NCBI GenBank assembly: GCA_937899715.1
Contig: CALCNX010000084.1
Coordinates: 186,001-250,000 of the forward strand
Source: an uncultured bacterium
GTDB lineage: Bacteria > Bacteroidota > Ignavibacteria > Kapaibacteriales > UBA4661
DNA: 64,000 bases
Reading direction: 5' to 3'
In this document: piece by piece, positions 41,248 through 50,537 of the stretch
Position numbering within the stretch: position 1 is the first letter of the stretch
How the letters are laid out: each line of letters begins with the position of its first letter
Notes under the pieces: generated by a model
Database searches by the model: none
The model's input: only the letters and a program-made list of their open reading frames with translations
What the model was told of the DNA's origin: nothing
Program-made: the position numbers and the translations under genes

Positions 41248-41283
41248 AAAAGCCGCACCATATCTTTCTTGGTGCGGCTTTTA
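41248..41283 (+). terminator. Rho-independent terminator after the lysine transaminase
   Basis: AAAAGCCGCACCA and TGGTGCGGCTTTT form a 13-bp perfect stem with the loop TATCTTTCT, followed by a short T run. It starts 19 bases after the stop. Confidence 0.92.
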
Positions 41284-41370
41284 TATTATTCTGCCCGATT
41301 TCTCATCAGCATTGTCAGCAACTTTTCGCTATTTTTGTACGCATTTTTTTCTCAACCATTACGTGTATTC

Positions 41371-41994
41371 ATGCAAGCACTTGACCGCGATTCTGAGCGC
41401 CTCGGTGTGGCAATTCTGCTCTTCGACGACGTAGAAGTGCTGGACTTTGCCGGACCATTTGAAGTTTTTTCCGTCACCGCTGAATTAAACGGCTACAAAC
41501 ACTTGCACGTCTTTACTCTTGCTGAGGAGCCGCGCAGTATCACTACTCGCAACGGACTCACTGTCACTCCGGCGCATACCCTAGATGATGCACCAAAGCC
41601 GGATATCATTGTGATTCCGGGTGGAATTGGCTCCAAGCAAGCAATGATGCGCCCTGCCATTATCGAATGGCTCAAGACGCACGCGGCACACGCCGAAGTC
41701 GTTATGTCCGTTTGCACAGGCGCACGTATTCTTGCTAAAGCGGGCTTGCTGGATGGCTTAACCGCTACCACGCACCACGAGGCATTTGCTGATATGCGTG
41801 AGCTTGCGCCAAATACAACGTGGGTAGAAGGCGACTGGCAAGATACACGCTTTGTAGAGAACGGTCGGATTATCACATCCGGTGGTATTTCGGCGGGCAT
41901 AGATGCTTCGCTGTACGTCGTCGCAAAGCTCCTCGGACGCGATAAAGCACGCGCTACGGCAGAGTATATGGAATACGACACAACACTACTCTAA
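41371..41994 (+). CDS. DJ-1/PfpI family protein (AraC N-terminal-like amidase fold)
   Basis: 207 residues. The glutamine-amidotransferase-like fold is clear: GVAILLFDDVEVLDFAGPFE (about 12-31) with the conserved acidic residue, PDIIVIPGGIGSKQAMM, and the nucleophile elbow VVMSVCTGARILAKAGLLDG with the likely catalytic Cys near residue 113. ATTHHEAFADM follows, then IITSGGISAGIDASLYVV. This resembles isonitrile hydratase and cyclohexyl-isocyanide hydratase-like DJ-1 proteins; the helix-turn-helix of AraC-type fusions is absent. The frame is open through the preceding terminator, so the ATG at 41371 is used as start. Confidence 0.88.
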   Translation: MQALDRDSERLGVAILLFDDVEVLDFAGPFEVFSVTAELNGYKHLHVFTLAEEPRSITTRNGLTVTPAHTLDDAPKPDIIVIPGGIGSKQAMMRPAIIEWLKTHAAHAEVVMSVCTGARILAKAGLLDGLTATTHHEAFADMRELAPNTTWVEGDWQDTRFVENGRIITSGGISAGIDASLYVVAKLLGRDKARATAEYMEYDTTLL

Positions 41995-42061
41995 ACTCTC
42001 GTTTGAGAGATTTTTTGAAGTATATTTTCACCATTTTTTACTTTTTTGAAGGACTTGTTGA

Positions 42062-42652
42062 ATGAAACGCACTCTCTTGGCTGCATTCGTTGTAGCAGCA
42101 GCACTTGGCACAAACGCTTTTGCACAAACAGGCAAATGGGCACTGGACCGTACACACTCCCAAATCAGTTTTTCGGTAAGCCATATGGTTGTGGCTGAGG
42201 CGGAAGGTAAATTTGATTCCTTTGATGTCGCTGTTCTCGCCGACAAAGAAGACTTGACGGATGCAAAAGTGGATGTTACTATCCAAGTGGCAAGTATCAA
42301 CACAGACAACAAAAAACGCGACGAACATCTCAAAAGTGCCGACTTTTTTGAAGCAGAAAAATTTCCGACCATCACCTTCAAATCGAAAGAGCTGAAGAAA
42401 GTTAGCGACAACAAGTACAAACTTATTGGCGACTTCACAATGCACGGCGTTACCAAATCGGTGGAACTGGATGCAAAATTTGGCGGCGTTGTCAAAGACG
42501 GTCGCGGTAAACTCCATGCGGGTTTTAAGGTCGTTGGCGAAGTAAATCGTCAAGATTATGGCGTAAAATGGAGTAAAAAAATTGACAGCAATGGTCTTGT
42601 TGTCGGTGATGTTGTTGAACTCAAAGGCAACGTCGAACTTATCAAAGAATAA
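42062..42652 (+). CDS. YceI-family periplasmic protein
   Basis: 196 residues. A typical Sec signal peptide (MKRTLLAAFVVAAALGTNAF, cleaved after AFA) is followed by the YceI lipocalin-like barrel: WALDRTHSQISFSVSHMVVA, FDSFDVAVLADKEDLTDAKV, NKKRDEHLKSADFFEAEKFP and ITFKSKELKKVS. The family binds polyisoprenoid-like lipids in the periplasm, and some members are induced by stress or base. A good ribosome site GAAGGA stands eight bases before the ATG. It lies 23 bases upstream of the M20 amidohydrolase gene, suggesting co-transcription, though no functional link is obvious. Confidence 0.94.
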   Translation: MKRTLLAAFVVAAALGTNAFAQTGKWALDRTHSQISFSVSHMVVAEAEGKFDSFDVAVLADKEDLTDAKVDVTIQVASINTDNKKRDEHLKSADFFEAEKFPTITFKSKELKKVSDNKYKLIGDFTMHGVTKSVELDAKFGGVVKDGRGKLHAGFKVVGEVNRQDYGVKWSKKIDSNGLVVGDVVELKGNVELIKE

Positions 42653-42675
42653 CACTACTTTTACGCAAGCCACTT

Positions 42676-43875
42676 ATGCACCACCACGACCTCCTCAAAG
42701 CCGCGCACGCAGCACACGAGCAAATGCGCTCCATCCGGCGTGCGCTCCATCGTAATCCCGAATTGTCATTCGAGGAGTACGAAACGAGCAAATTTATTCA
42801 GGCGCGTTTAACGGAACTGAATATTCCTTTTCAGGTAATGGCAGAAACGGGTGTGGTGGCGCATATTGGTGCAGGCGACAGGTGCGTTGCGCTTCGGGCA
42901 GATATCGATGCACTCCCCATTCACGAGGAATCAGGCGTAGAATATGCCTCCACAAAGCCCGGCATAATGCACGCCTGCGGACACGATGCGCATACCGCTA
43001 TGCTGCTGGGTGCGGCACAAATACTAAAAGAGCGCGAAACTGCAGACGGGGCATCGGCGCTTGGCGGCGTAATCAAACTCATTTTTCAGCCCGGCGAAGA
43101 AATGTCTCCGGGCGGTGCATCCATTATGATTCGAGAAGGAGTTCTTCAAAACCCGCGCCCCGAAGCTATTTTTGGTCAGCACGTCAATCCCGATGCCGTG
43201 TGCGGAACGGCAGCTTTTGTCGGTGGAATGATGATGGCTTCTACGGACGAACTCTATTGGAAAATTCACGGCAACAGTGGGCACGCCGCGCAGCCGCACA
43301 AAGCCACAGACCCTGTGCTCATGGCAGCACATCTTATCACACAGCTACAAGCGCTCATTTCACGGCGCTTGAATCCCTTTGCGCCGGGTGTGCTTTCGAT
43401 TTGCTCCATTCATGGCGGTCATGCAACCAATGTCATTCCCGACGTAGTCGAACTTTCGGGCACGCTCCGCACCATGAATCAAGAATGGCGCGAAGAAGCT
43501 CTCCGCACTATCGAAGCACATTCTACGGCACTTGCTTCTTCGCCACTCTACGGCGGAGGACGCTCCGAACTGCGTATTGAACGCGGTTATCCGCCGCTCG
43601 TGAATAATAATGAAACAACACGCTTTGCCCGCCAGACCTCAGAAAATCTTCTTGGCGCAGCAAACGTTGAAGATTTTGAGCCTAAAATGTGGGGTGAGGA
43701 TTTTGCGTATTACACGCAGGAGATTCCGGGAACATTTTGGATGTTGGGTATTCGCCCGCCGCATCTGGATTTCACGCCGGGGTTGCACAATTCCAAATTC
43801 ATTCTTGATGAAAATGCACTTCCCGTCGGTGCTGCGCTGCTTGCAAATGCAGCTTTATCATGGCTTGCAGCATAA
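42676..43875 (+). CDS. M20-family amidohydrolase (N-acyl amino acid / hippurate hydrolase type)
   Basis: 399 residues. Metal-dependent deacylase with the M20D pattern: LHRNPELSFEEYETSKFI, VALRADIDALPIHEESG, then MHACGHDAHTAMLLGAAQ (metal His and Asp near residues 97-99), IFQPGEEMSPGGASIM with the catalytic and metal Glu pair, FGQHVNPDA, the dimerisation insert HGNSGHAAQPHKATDP, and WGEDFAYYTQEIPG near the end. It likely cleaves N-acyl groups from amino acids. No signal peptide is visible, so it is cytosolic. The DCC protein gene begins 17 bases after the stop. Confidence 0.93.
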   Translation: MHHHDLLKAAHAAHEQMRSIRRALHRNPELSFEEYETSKFIQARLTELNIPFQVMAETGVVAHIGAGDRCVALRADIDALPIHEESGVEYASTKPGIMHACGHDAHTAMLLGAAQILKERETADGASALGGVIKLIFQPGEEMSPGGASIMIREGVLQNPRPEAIFGQHVNPDAVCGTAAFVGGMMMASTDELYWKIHGNSGHAAQPHKATDPVLMAAHLITQLQALISRRLNPFAPGVLSICSIHGGHATNVIPDVVELSGTLRTMNQEWREEALRTIEAHSTALASSPLYGGGRSELRIERGYPPLVNNNETTRFARQTSENLLGAANVEDFEPKMWGEDFAYYTQEIPGTFWMLGIRPPHLDFTPGLHNSKFILDENALPVGAALLANAALSWLAA

Positions 43876-43892
43876 TTTCAGCAAAACACACC

Positions 43893-44315
43893 ATGCGAGA
43901 GACCGCACAGAAACTTGACACAAGGACTATCGTTTTTTTCGATGGAGTGTGCAACCTCTGCAACGGCGCGGTGAATTGGCTTATTGACCGCGACACACAT
44001 CACCGCTTGTATTTCGCGCCACTTCAGGGTGAAACATTTGCTGTACTGCAAGAAGGTACAAACATCACTCCCGATGACCTTTCGACAATTGTACTTTGGT
44101 CGGAAGGACGCTTCACCACACACTCCGAGGCTGTTCTTCGCACGTGTTCAGCGCTTGGTGGCGTTTGGCGTTTGGCAGGTGTCGGGCTAGTTATACCCGC
44201 GTTTCTGCGAGACGGCGCGTACCGCTTTATCGCCCGTCACCGCTACCAATGGTTCGGTACAACAGATGCTTGCCGTGTTCCAACGACGGAACTTGCCAAA
44301 AAGTTTCTTCATTAA
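43893..44315 (+). CDS. DCC-family thiol oxidoreductase-like protein (DUF393)
   Basis: 140 residues. The D-x-x-C-x-x-C signature is present near the N-terminus (FFDGVCNLCNGAVNWLID), after which RHRLYFAPLQG-like sequence (HHRLYFAPLQGETFAVL) and the central VLRTCSALGGVWRLAGVG match the DCC family. Members have a thioredoxin-like fold and presumed thiol-disulfide activity, but no tested reaction can be assigned here. The ATG at 43893 is used; an in-frame start at 43860 would overlap the upstream gene. A hydrophobic patch at LAGVGLVIPAFLRDG could contact the membrane. Confidence 0.9.
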   Translation: MRETAQKLDTRTIVFFDGVCNLCNGAVNWLIDRDTHHRLYFAPLQGETFAVLQEGTNITPDDLSTIVLWSEGRFTTHSEAVLRTCSALGGVWRLAGVGLVIPAFLRDGAYRFIARHRYQWFGTTDACRVPTTELAKKFLH

Positions 44316-44373
44316 CCACTATTCACCAATTCGGTATTTACCGAATTTCTATTTCCGTAACCATTGATTCTTT

Positions 44374-45084
44374 ATGTCTCCTTTCGTTCGTCGCCTTGGC
44401 TCTATCCTTGAAATTCTTCTTGCTATGAGTGGTATTGTTTTGCGGCGCATGACGTTTGCACGGGGTGCATCAATACTGATTTCGCTGGCATTATATCTTT
44501 ATCTGACGTTGTTGAATAGCCTCACGATTGCTCTGTGGTATTTCGCCGCCGCAACGCTTATTCATTATGTGCTGCTTTTCGGAATGTTTACTTCAAACGG
44601 CTGGTCGCAGCGCTTTATTGCTCGCTTTGGCGAGGAAGAAGGATTTCGGCGGTATGAAGCGCTGATGGCATTTGTCTTTTTTCACAATGGCGCAAGTATA
44701 GCCATTGCCTGCACAGCATCGGCAGGAGTACTCAGCGCCTTAGCACCAAGCTATGCGCTAACAATCGGTGGCTTTCTGCTTTCTTTAATAGGATTACCAG
44801 CAAAGACTTGGGCAACATATATCGTGGGCATTGACACCTACTACTACCGCGACTTGTTTTTGCGCCGCCCTGTCGGGGAATTTCGTGTGGCAGGACCCTA
44901 CAAAGTATTTCGCAATCCTATGTACGGCGTTGGGCATCTGCACGGCTACGGCTCGGCACTCGTGGCGGCTTCATTACTGGGTTTAGTGCTGGTTGCTATC
45001 AATCAAGCCTGCGTATGGATTTTTTATTGGACTGTTGAGAAGCCTCATATTAACGCTGTGTACGGGGAGCACAAAAGCGAATAG
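44374..45084 (+). CDS. Integral membrane methyltransferase-like protein (PEMT/ICMT type)
   Basis: 236 residues with about five hydrophobic helices (for example GASILISLALYLYLTLLNSL, LWYFAAATLIHYVLLFGMF, YALTIGGFLLSLIGL and ALVAASLLGLVLVAI). The SAM-binding signature of phospholipid and isoprenylcysteine methyltransferases is at the C-terminal side: GPYKVFRNPMYGVGHLHGYG, then VEKPHINAVYGEH, where the usual R-x-P-x-Y and E-x-x-x-x-x-x-Y-G elements can be recognised. It probably methylates a lipid or isoprenoid substrate in the inner membrane. The gene stands 58 bases after the DCC gene on the same strand. Confidence 0.8.
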   Translation: MSPFVRRLGSILEILLAMSGIVLRRMTFARGASILISLALYLYLTLLNSLTIALWYFAAATLIHYVLLFGMFTSNGWSQRFIARFGEEEGFRRYEALMAFVFFHNGASIAIACTASAGVLSALAPSYALTIGGFLLSLIGLPAKTWATYIVGIDTYYYRDLFLRRPVGEFRVAGPYKVFRNPMYGVGHLHGYGSALVAASLLGLVLVAINQACVWIFYWTVEKPHINAVYGEHKSE

Positions 45085-45224
45085 TTTGTTGTAACTTTAC
45101 ACCCCTAACTACCGTACAATACAAATACTTCTCGGTTTTCAACCTTAGAGTTGTAGGCTTGCTTAATTTATTCCGCATTTTGATTATTCTTCACTACCAC
45201 GATTTTTCTTGTAGGGGTTTTACA

Positions 45225-47477
45225 GTGAGATTATCGCACTTTCTTCGTTTGTGTTGTATCATCACAACAATCGTTTTTTTACACGTGGCAATGCCCTTTT
45301 CTCTTTGTTCGCAAGTGTCTTCTTCCGCACAACAAGGAAACAGCGTCCAAGCCTCTGTGTTTGACAATTACGTTTTGTCCATTACGCGGGCTTCTGGAAA
45401 AATCACCATTGACGGTAAGCCTACCGAAGAAGCGTGGAAAAAAGCACCATTCATCAATAATTTTTTTCAGCACTATCCCACTGATTCGCTTGCTGCACGA
45501 AGCCAAGTGGAAACTCGCGCATTATACGACGACGAGTATATGTACTTCTCCATCACGTGCTTCGATTCCACCGCAGGAAAATATTTTTTTCAATCACTCC
45601 GCCGCGACTTTTCTGCCGATGAATCCGATGGTGTAATGATTCTTCTCGACCCCCTCGGCACAGGACAAAATGGTTTTGGCTTTCGCGTCTCGCCTGTCGG
45701 CGTACAGTGCGAAGGCTTTGTGTCAAATGGTGGAAATTTCGGCATGGACAGGTCGTGGGATAATGTTTGGTTCTCGGAAGTTCACACTGAAAGCGACCGA
45801 TGGACTGCCGAGATGGCAATACCATTCCGAGCCATCCGTTTTGAAAGCGGACGTAAACGCTGGCGTATCAATGTTGTACGTTGGGACTGGGGACGAAATG
45901 AAAATTCTGCATGGACACGCTTTCCGATTAACTTCAACTCTTTTTCTCTTGCCCACACTGGCGTTCTCGAATGGGACACACCGCCCAAAGCAGGCGGATT
46001 GAATATGAGCATTATTCCATCGGCAGTAGGAATCGTTAGCCATGATTATCAAGATGATAACCTTACAAAGTTTCGATGGAATCTGGGCGGAGACGTTAAA
46101 TGGGCAGTCACCCCCTCGCTCAACCTTGACCTTACAGTTTTTCCCGATTTCTCCAACGTCAATGCCGACCGGCAGGTAACAAATTTACAGCGCTTTAGCT
46201 TGTTCTTCCCCGAGCAACGTCAATTTTTTATTGAAAACAGTGACCTTTTCGCACAATATGGATTTTCACAAATTCGCCCGTTTTTCTCGCGCAGAATTGG
46301 TTTGTCGGACGGGCAAAATGTCCCAATACCCGTGGGAGCACGTCTGAGTGGAAACCTTGATGATAACTGGCGTGTGGGGCTAATGACGATTCAGACCTCT
46401 GCTAAACCTGAACAAACGCTGGAAACTCAGAATTATACGGTTGCGGCGGCACAAAGGCGGCTATTCGGGCGCTCGAATATCGGAATGATTTTTGTCAATC
46501 GGCAGGGAAATAATTTTAACCAAGAAACTGGTAATGACTTCAACCGAATTCTTGGTATGGATTTTAACCTCCTAAGCACAGATGGTGTCTGGTCGGGGAA
46601 ACTTTTTTATCACCAGAATTTTACCCCTATATCAAAACCCGACCAATTTGCATCGGCAGGATGGCTTCAGTATAACGTTCCAGGGCTAAATATTAATTGG
46701 AATCACGAATATATCGGCTCGAACTACAACCCTGAAGTGGGTTTTGTGCCTCGCAAAGGCGTGTGGCGCGTACAACCGAACTTCAATCAAGTATTTTACC
46801 CGACCGACCGAAGTATTGTCAACGAGCATGGCTGGGGCGTGGAGGGCGATTGGTATTTCGACAATAGCGGGCGCTTCGTGCCGCTTGACCGCGCGAATTT
46901 TGCGTATTATTATGTGAGTTTCACGAATACCATGAATACATCAATTTTCGCGGGAGATGTTTTTACAAAGCTCACAAGTCCCTTTGATGCAAGTGGCATG
47001 GATGACGACGCGCGGGCACTGCCGACAGGAGATTACCATTACAATGTCATTGGTATGGATTTTTCCAGCGACCGCCGTGCGCCATTGACTTTATTTGCAT
47101 CTGCTCGCACTGGAACCTATTTCAATGGTCAGAGCAGCCGTATAAATGCATCGGTGGCATATCGTTTGCAGCCGTTGGGTTCGATAACGTTCAATCTCCA
47201 GAAAGACTATATCACACTTCCCAAACCGTACAACTCCAATGAATTGACCCTGATGAGTATGCAACTGGAGTTTACCCCCACACGCGAAGTTTTCTTCACC
47301 GCATTTGTTCAGTACAATACCCAAATCAACAACGTCAATCTCAACGCCCGTATGCAATGGCGCTTTGCACCAATGTCTGATGTATTTCTGGTCTATACCG
47401 ATAACTACGATGCGACATACTGGAAGATACGCAATCGCGGGATAGCGCTCAAGATAACATATTGGCTTAACGTATAG
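45225..47477 (+). CDS. Outer-membrane protein with N-terminal CBM9-like domain and DUF5916-like barrel
   Basis: 750 residues from a GTG preceded by AGGGG. The signal peptide runs to about residue 29 (LCCIITTIVFLHVAMPFSLC). Residues 50-230 form a family 9 carbohydrate-binding-like beta domain (KITIDGKPTEEAWKKAPFI, VETRALYDDEYMYFSITCFD, DPLGTGQNGFGFRVSPVG, WTAEMAIPFRAIRFESG). From about 260 on is the DUF5916-like barrel part (DLTVFPDFSNVNADRQV, FPEQRQFFIENSDLF, IRPFFSRRIGL), ending in the aromatic-rich strand GIALKITYWLNV. Such proteins sit in the outer membrane of Bacteroidota; the ligand is unproven and the carbohydrate link is only by fold. Confidence 0.87.
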   Translation: MRLSHFLRLCCIITTIVFLHVAMPFSLCSQVSSSAQQGNSVQASVFDNYVLSITRASGKITIDGKPTEEAWKKAPFINNFFQHYPTDSLAARSQVETRALYDDEYMYFSITCFDSTAGKYFFQSLRRDFSADESDGVMILLDPLGTGQNGFGFRVSPVGVQCEGFVSNGGNFGMDRSWDNVWFSEVHTESDRWTAEMAIPFRAIRFESGRKRWRINVVRWDWGRNENSAWTRFPINFNSFSLAHTGVLEWDTPPKAGGLNMSIIPSAVGIVSHDYQDDNLTKFRWNLGGDVKWAVTPSLNLDLTVFPDFSNVNADRQVTNLQRFSLFFPEQRQFFIENSDLFAQYGFSQIRPFFSRRIGLSDGQNVPIPVGARLSGNLDDNWRVGLMTIQTSAKPEQTLETQNYTVAAAQRRLFGRSNIGMIFVNRQGNNFNQETGNDFNRILGMDFNLLSTDGVWSGKLFYHQNFTPISKPDQFASAGWLQYNVPGLNINWNHEYIGSNYNPEVGFVPRKGVWRVQPNFNQVFYPTDRSIVNEHGWGVEGDWYFDNSGRFVPLDRANFAYYYVSFTNTMNTSIFAGDVFTKLTSPFDASGMDDDARALPTGDYHYNVIGMDFSSDRRAPLTLFASARTGTYFNGQSSRINASVAYRLQPLGSITFNLQKDYITLPKPYNSNELTLMSMQLEFTPTREVFFTAFVQYNTQINNVNLNARMQWRFAPMSDVFLVYTDNYDATYWKIRNRGIALKITYWLNV

Positions 47478-47582
47478 GCAAATGAAGTTTGAATTCAAGA
47501 AGGAAAATTTCTGCGAAATGTCCGATTTTTTTGCGATTTTGCCTTCCAATCAATTAAGTGTCGTACTATCTTTTTACGCGCC

Positions 47583-47873
47583 ATGGCAGCACTGACTACC
47601 TACCCGATTCTCAATGTCTCAGAAACCTATCTTCGCCAAGCATTATACGATAATCTTTCTGAATCTGTCAGGAATAGCATTGATTTTGAGTCATTTCGCC
47701 CCTTTGTGAGCCATGACGATTATCGCTTCTTTGCTAGTGCGATGTCTGACTTAATTAATGATTATGTCAATGAAAATAATATCTTTGCGGAATTTATGGG
47801 ACAAGCAGCGCTGGAGACCATTTCGCAAAGCGAATCCCTATCGAAATTATATGTTCCGGGCGGAACTGAATAA
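47583..47873 (+). CDS. Small acidic protein of unknown function
   Basis: 96 residues starting MAALTTYPILNVSETYLRQA. It is largely helical and acidic (DYRFFASAMSDLINDYVNE, NNIFAEFMGQAALETISQ), with no signal peptide and no recognised domain. It is followed 25 bases later by a strong terminator on the same strand, which supports a real transcript. It begins 105 bases after the barrel protein gene and could be co-transcribed or independent. Confidence 0.6.
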   Translation: MAALTTYPILNVSETYLRQALYDNLSESVRNSIDFESFRPFVSHDDYRFFASAMSDLINDYVNENNIFAEFMGQAALETISQSESLSKLYVPGGTE

Positions 47874-47898
47874 AACAACATTTTTTGAGCATCTTTCT

Positions 47899-47941
47899 AA
47901 TGCAGCGCTGTACTTGTAGCAAGTCAGCGTTGCATTTTTTG
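47899..47941 (+). terminator. Rho-independent terminator
   Basis: AATGCAGCGCTG pairs with CAGCGTTGCATT (one G-U pair), extended inward by ACTT/AAGT, with a run of six T at the 3' side. It closes the unit that contains the small acidic protein gene. Confidence 0.88.
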
Positions 47942-47942
47942 T

Positions 47943-48140
47943 TTGGAGAGATTCGGCAGACGCACTAAAAAAGAAAGCAGAACTGAGACCAAGTTCTGCT
48001 TCGGTTATCACGCTATTCAGCTCGGATATCTCCCCTCAAAGAAACTCTACAAAATTGTAGAGGGTGAGCTTTTTCATATCAATTTCTACCACGTTCATCA
48101 CTTCAAATTCAAGGGAGACGAAAAGCTCGCAAAGGGCTAA
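47943..48140 (+). CDS. Doubtful 65-residue reading frame
   Basis: The frame starts at a TTG directly behind the terminator T run. The product would be basic and rich in aromatic residues (CFGYHAIQLGYLPSKKLYK, VEGELFHINFYHVHHFKF). There is no ATG and no ribosome site within reach. It may be the remnant of a larger gene or chance. No family was recognised. It is listed so that the gap is described, not as a confident gene. Confidence 0.25.
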   Translation: MERFGRRTKKESRTETKFCFGYHAIQLGYLPSKKLYKIVEGELFHINFYHVHHFKFKGDEKLAKG

Positions 48141-48513
48141 ATGATGGAAACCCCTTTTGATTTTGAACTGTTGCAAATATAAAAAATTAGAAAGGGCAGC
48201 GCTAGTGTCGGATGTAACGAAAAACCCGTTACAATCGTTGTTGCAACATTTAATTTTTTCAAAAAAAATTGCTATAATAAAAATTAAAACAACGACTTAT
48301 AGCGTTTTTTTTGTGAAAAATTTTGGAGAAATTATTTTTACTTTTTTGAAGATTTTTGCACTTTTTTGCACTTTTTTCTGTTTTTGCATAAAAAGTGGAA
48401 TGTGATCGGAGGGTATTTCGTCAGAATTTGAGCAAAAGGTACTTTTCATTTGCTCTTTTTTATGATTTTGAAGAAGAAGCACGAACAACAATCGTCAGAA
48501 CATTAGGTACAAT
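48141..48513. other. AT-rich gene-poor stretch with a possible plus-strand terminator
   Basis: Strongly AT-rich, with long A and T tracts and repeated TTTTTTGCACTTTTT motifs near 48345-48375. An 82-codon frame from 48157 is hydrophobic and unlikely to be real. At 48430-48461 GAGCAAA and TTTGCTC form a 7-bp stem followed by six T, which would end a plus-strand transcript. The composition differs clearly from both flanks. Confidence 0.5.
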
Positions 48514-50511
48514 TTAGGGAACCACCACCATCACATTTTCGATTGTCCAGCGTGGACGCACTTGGAGTTCACTTTGCAGCACGACAAAGCGCTCGGCAGG
48601 CACAAAGGGAAAGGCAGAGCCGTAGTCATAGCGTCCGTTCCCGTTCGCATCCACAAATGCCGTCAGCCGATATGCGCCCGGGGGAATATTGCTAAACTCC
48701 CACGCACCGGACTTTTTAAGCCGCACCTCAAAGCGCTGTTCTGCAAATGGTAGGCTTATAGGCATGGCTGCTTGTGGCGATGCGGTTCCTTGTGGGCGGA
48801 TTGCCGAGCTCTGCGCAGTTTGACCATTACCGCTCGAAGCAGCTCCCGACGACGCTTGCAACGACGACAATGATTCCAAAACGATAATATACTCCGCTAG
48901 TGTCAGAACACTTTTCTGCATATTTCCCGTTGTAGTAATGCTTACCGTAGTACTCCTTACGTGCGCCGAAGTAGAAACAGCAAACACGGAGTCCCGTATA
49001 ATTCCCGACACACCGCCATAGTCACGGGCATCTTCTGTTTGAAATCGCAGAACCACCACGGAATCGCGCAGTGGCGTACTATGCCATGATTGTAATGCCT
49101 GCGCTCTGAATCCTACGGTGTACCATGCACTTGGCGCAAGGGCAGACGATGACTCCACAACCAGCATATTTGCTTGCTCCAGGGTAGTTGTGTGAGCAAC
49201 TTGCTTGCCACCATCAGCACTTTCCCATATAATTTCTTTCACCGAAGCTGTTGTTGCAGCAAGGGCAAGCGCAGCAGAAAACGTAAAGGCTATACGGGGC
49301 TTTTGCGGGACATTCCGAGAACTATCTGCTAAAAGAGGTGCCGTAAAAGGCGAAGGCGCTCTAGGACTCAAAATTTGTGTGCATACAAGCGTCGGCAAAA
49401 GCGTATCGGGTGGCGCTTCCGCTAGAATACTGAAGTATGCTGTTTTTCCTGAGTCAGCAACAACATTTCCAGCCGAATCGCGCACAGAGGAAGCATCCAA
49501 TCGCCATCGGTCTATGTGACGTGTGGACAATGTTTGTAAGGCTTTGTCGGTATAGCAGTACACAAGAGCGGGATTGTTAATATCGGAATGTACTGTCGTA
49601 ACGTGGGGCAATTCGTTCAAAGCGAGTGCCCCTGCTGAATCACGAATGAGAAAATTGGCAGGATGAAGCGAAGCAGGATGAATTTTTTCGCTGAACTTGA
49701 CCGCAAGCCGTGTCGCAGACAGTTGGCGAATATCGAAAACACGGGGCGGGGTAAGGTCTTCCTTCGGGGCTATACGCAAGAGTGCATCCGATGTGCCGCC
49801 TTCTGCCAGCATCAAATCCTGCGTGGCAGCACCAAAAGCATCCGTGCCCTTATCAATGAGGTCATTTCGGTATTCGTCGCGGAGTACAAAGAGCCGATAT
49901 GCTCCTTTTGCCAATGCCGGAAATTCAAGCGTTTTGTTCGAGCCGACTTGGGTTTTATACTTGGGTTTCGTCGTGGCGGGGTTGAGTGTATCAGGTTTGT
50001 CGGTGAGTTGGTAAAGAAATGCCGTGATTCCGTCGGGCTTCTCTGCCTCCACACGAGCGCGAATTGTACCGCTATCGAGCTTGCTCCCTGTTGAGAAAAT
50101 GAGCGTGTATGCTGCTTCGGGCTTATTGCCGTCCCAGTCCGTGTACTGTGTGCCAAGCGCAAGGGCGACTGTGGTGTTAGAATCAAGTGGCTCTTTGAAA
50201 TTGACAAAAACCGTTTTTCCCGACCAGACGTATTCTACCTTGATGGGCGGGGTAAGGAAAATGCTTTGCTGCACTTGGCTGCGCTGCTGCACAAACTTAG
50301 AAAATTCTAACGCAATATACTGGGGATGCACATTGAGAGCACGTTGAGCAGGCTGGGTGAAAATAATTTTAGGAGTGGTTTTGTCCGGCTCACCACCAGT
50401 GGGCGGCACGGCATTGGCACAGGCAACACACAGATACGCGACAGCGAGCAAGAGCAGTGCTATTGCCAACAATGACGCGCGGCGGTACAAACGAAATTCT
50501 TGTGTGTTCAT
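48514..50511 (-). CDS. Exported lipoprotein with N-terminal SbsA-type Ig-like domain
   Basis: 665 residues. The N-terminal hydrophobic helix (LLAIALLLLAVAYLCVACAN) ends in a lipobox-like VAC, and the following ANAVPPTGGEPDKTTPKI resembles the mature start of a Bacteroidota lipoprotein family with C-A-N-x-x-x-P-T-G-G. Residues 45-150 form a Big_5/SbsA Ig-like domain (PAQRALNVHPQYIALEFSKF, VFVNFKEPLDSNTTVALAL). A second such domain may lie at about 255-365. The C-terminal 90 residues contain FSNIPPGAYRLTAFVDANGN, a prealbumin-like carboxypeptidase-regulatory-type fold. Likely outer-membrane or surface anchored. It is 26 bases downstream of the T9SS cargo gene and the last gene of that unit. Confidence 0.82.
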   Translation of the reverse strand: MNTQEFRLYRRASLLAIALLLLAVAYLCVACANAVPPTGGEPDKTTPKIIFTQPAQRALNVHPQYIALEFSKFVQQRSQVQQSIFLTPPIKVEYVWSGKTVFVNFKEPLDSNTTVALALGTQYTDWDGNKPEAAYTLIFSTGSKLDSGTIRARVEAEKPDGITAFLYQLTDKPDTLNPATTKPKYKTQVGSNKTLEFPALAKGAYRLFVLRDEYRNDLIDKGTDAFGAATQDLMLAEGGTSDALLRIAPKEDLTPPRVFDIRQLSATRLAVKFSEKIHPASLHPANFLIRDSAGALALNELPHVTTVHSDINNPALVYCYTDKALQTLSTRHIDRWRLDASSVRDSAGNVVADSGKTAYFSILAEAPPDTLLPTLVCTQILSPRAPSPFTAPLLADSSRNVPQKPRIAFTFSAALALAATTASVKEIIWESADGGKQVAHTTTLEQANMLVVESSSALAPSAWYTVGFRAQALQSWHSTPLRDSVVVLRFQTEDARDYGGVSGIIRDSVFAVSTSAHVRSTTVSITTTGNMQKSVLTLAEYIIVLESLSSLQASSGAASSGNGQTAQSSAIRPQGTASPQAAMPISLPFAEQRFEVRLKKSGAWEFSNIPPGAYRLTAFVDANGNGRYDYGSAFPFVPAERFVVLQSELQVRPRWTIENVMVVVP

Positions 50512-50537
50512 TGGGTGTTTACGGCATTGCCATTACG

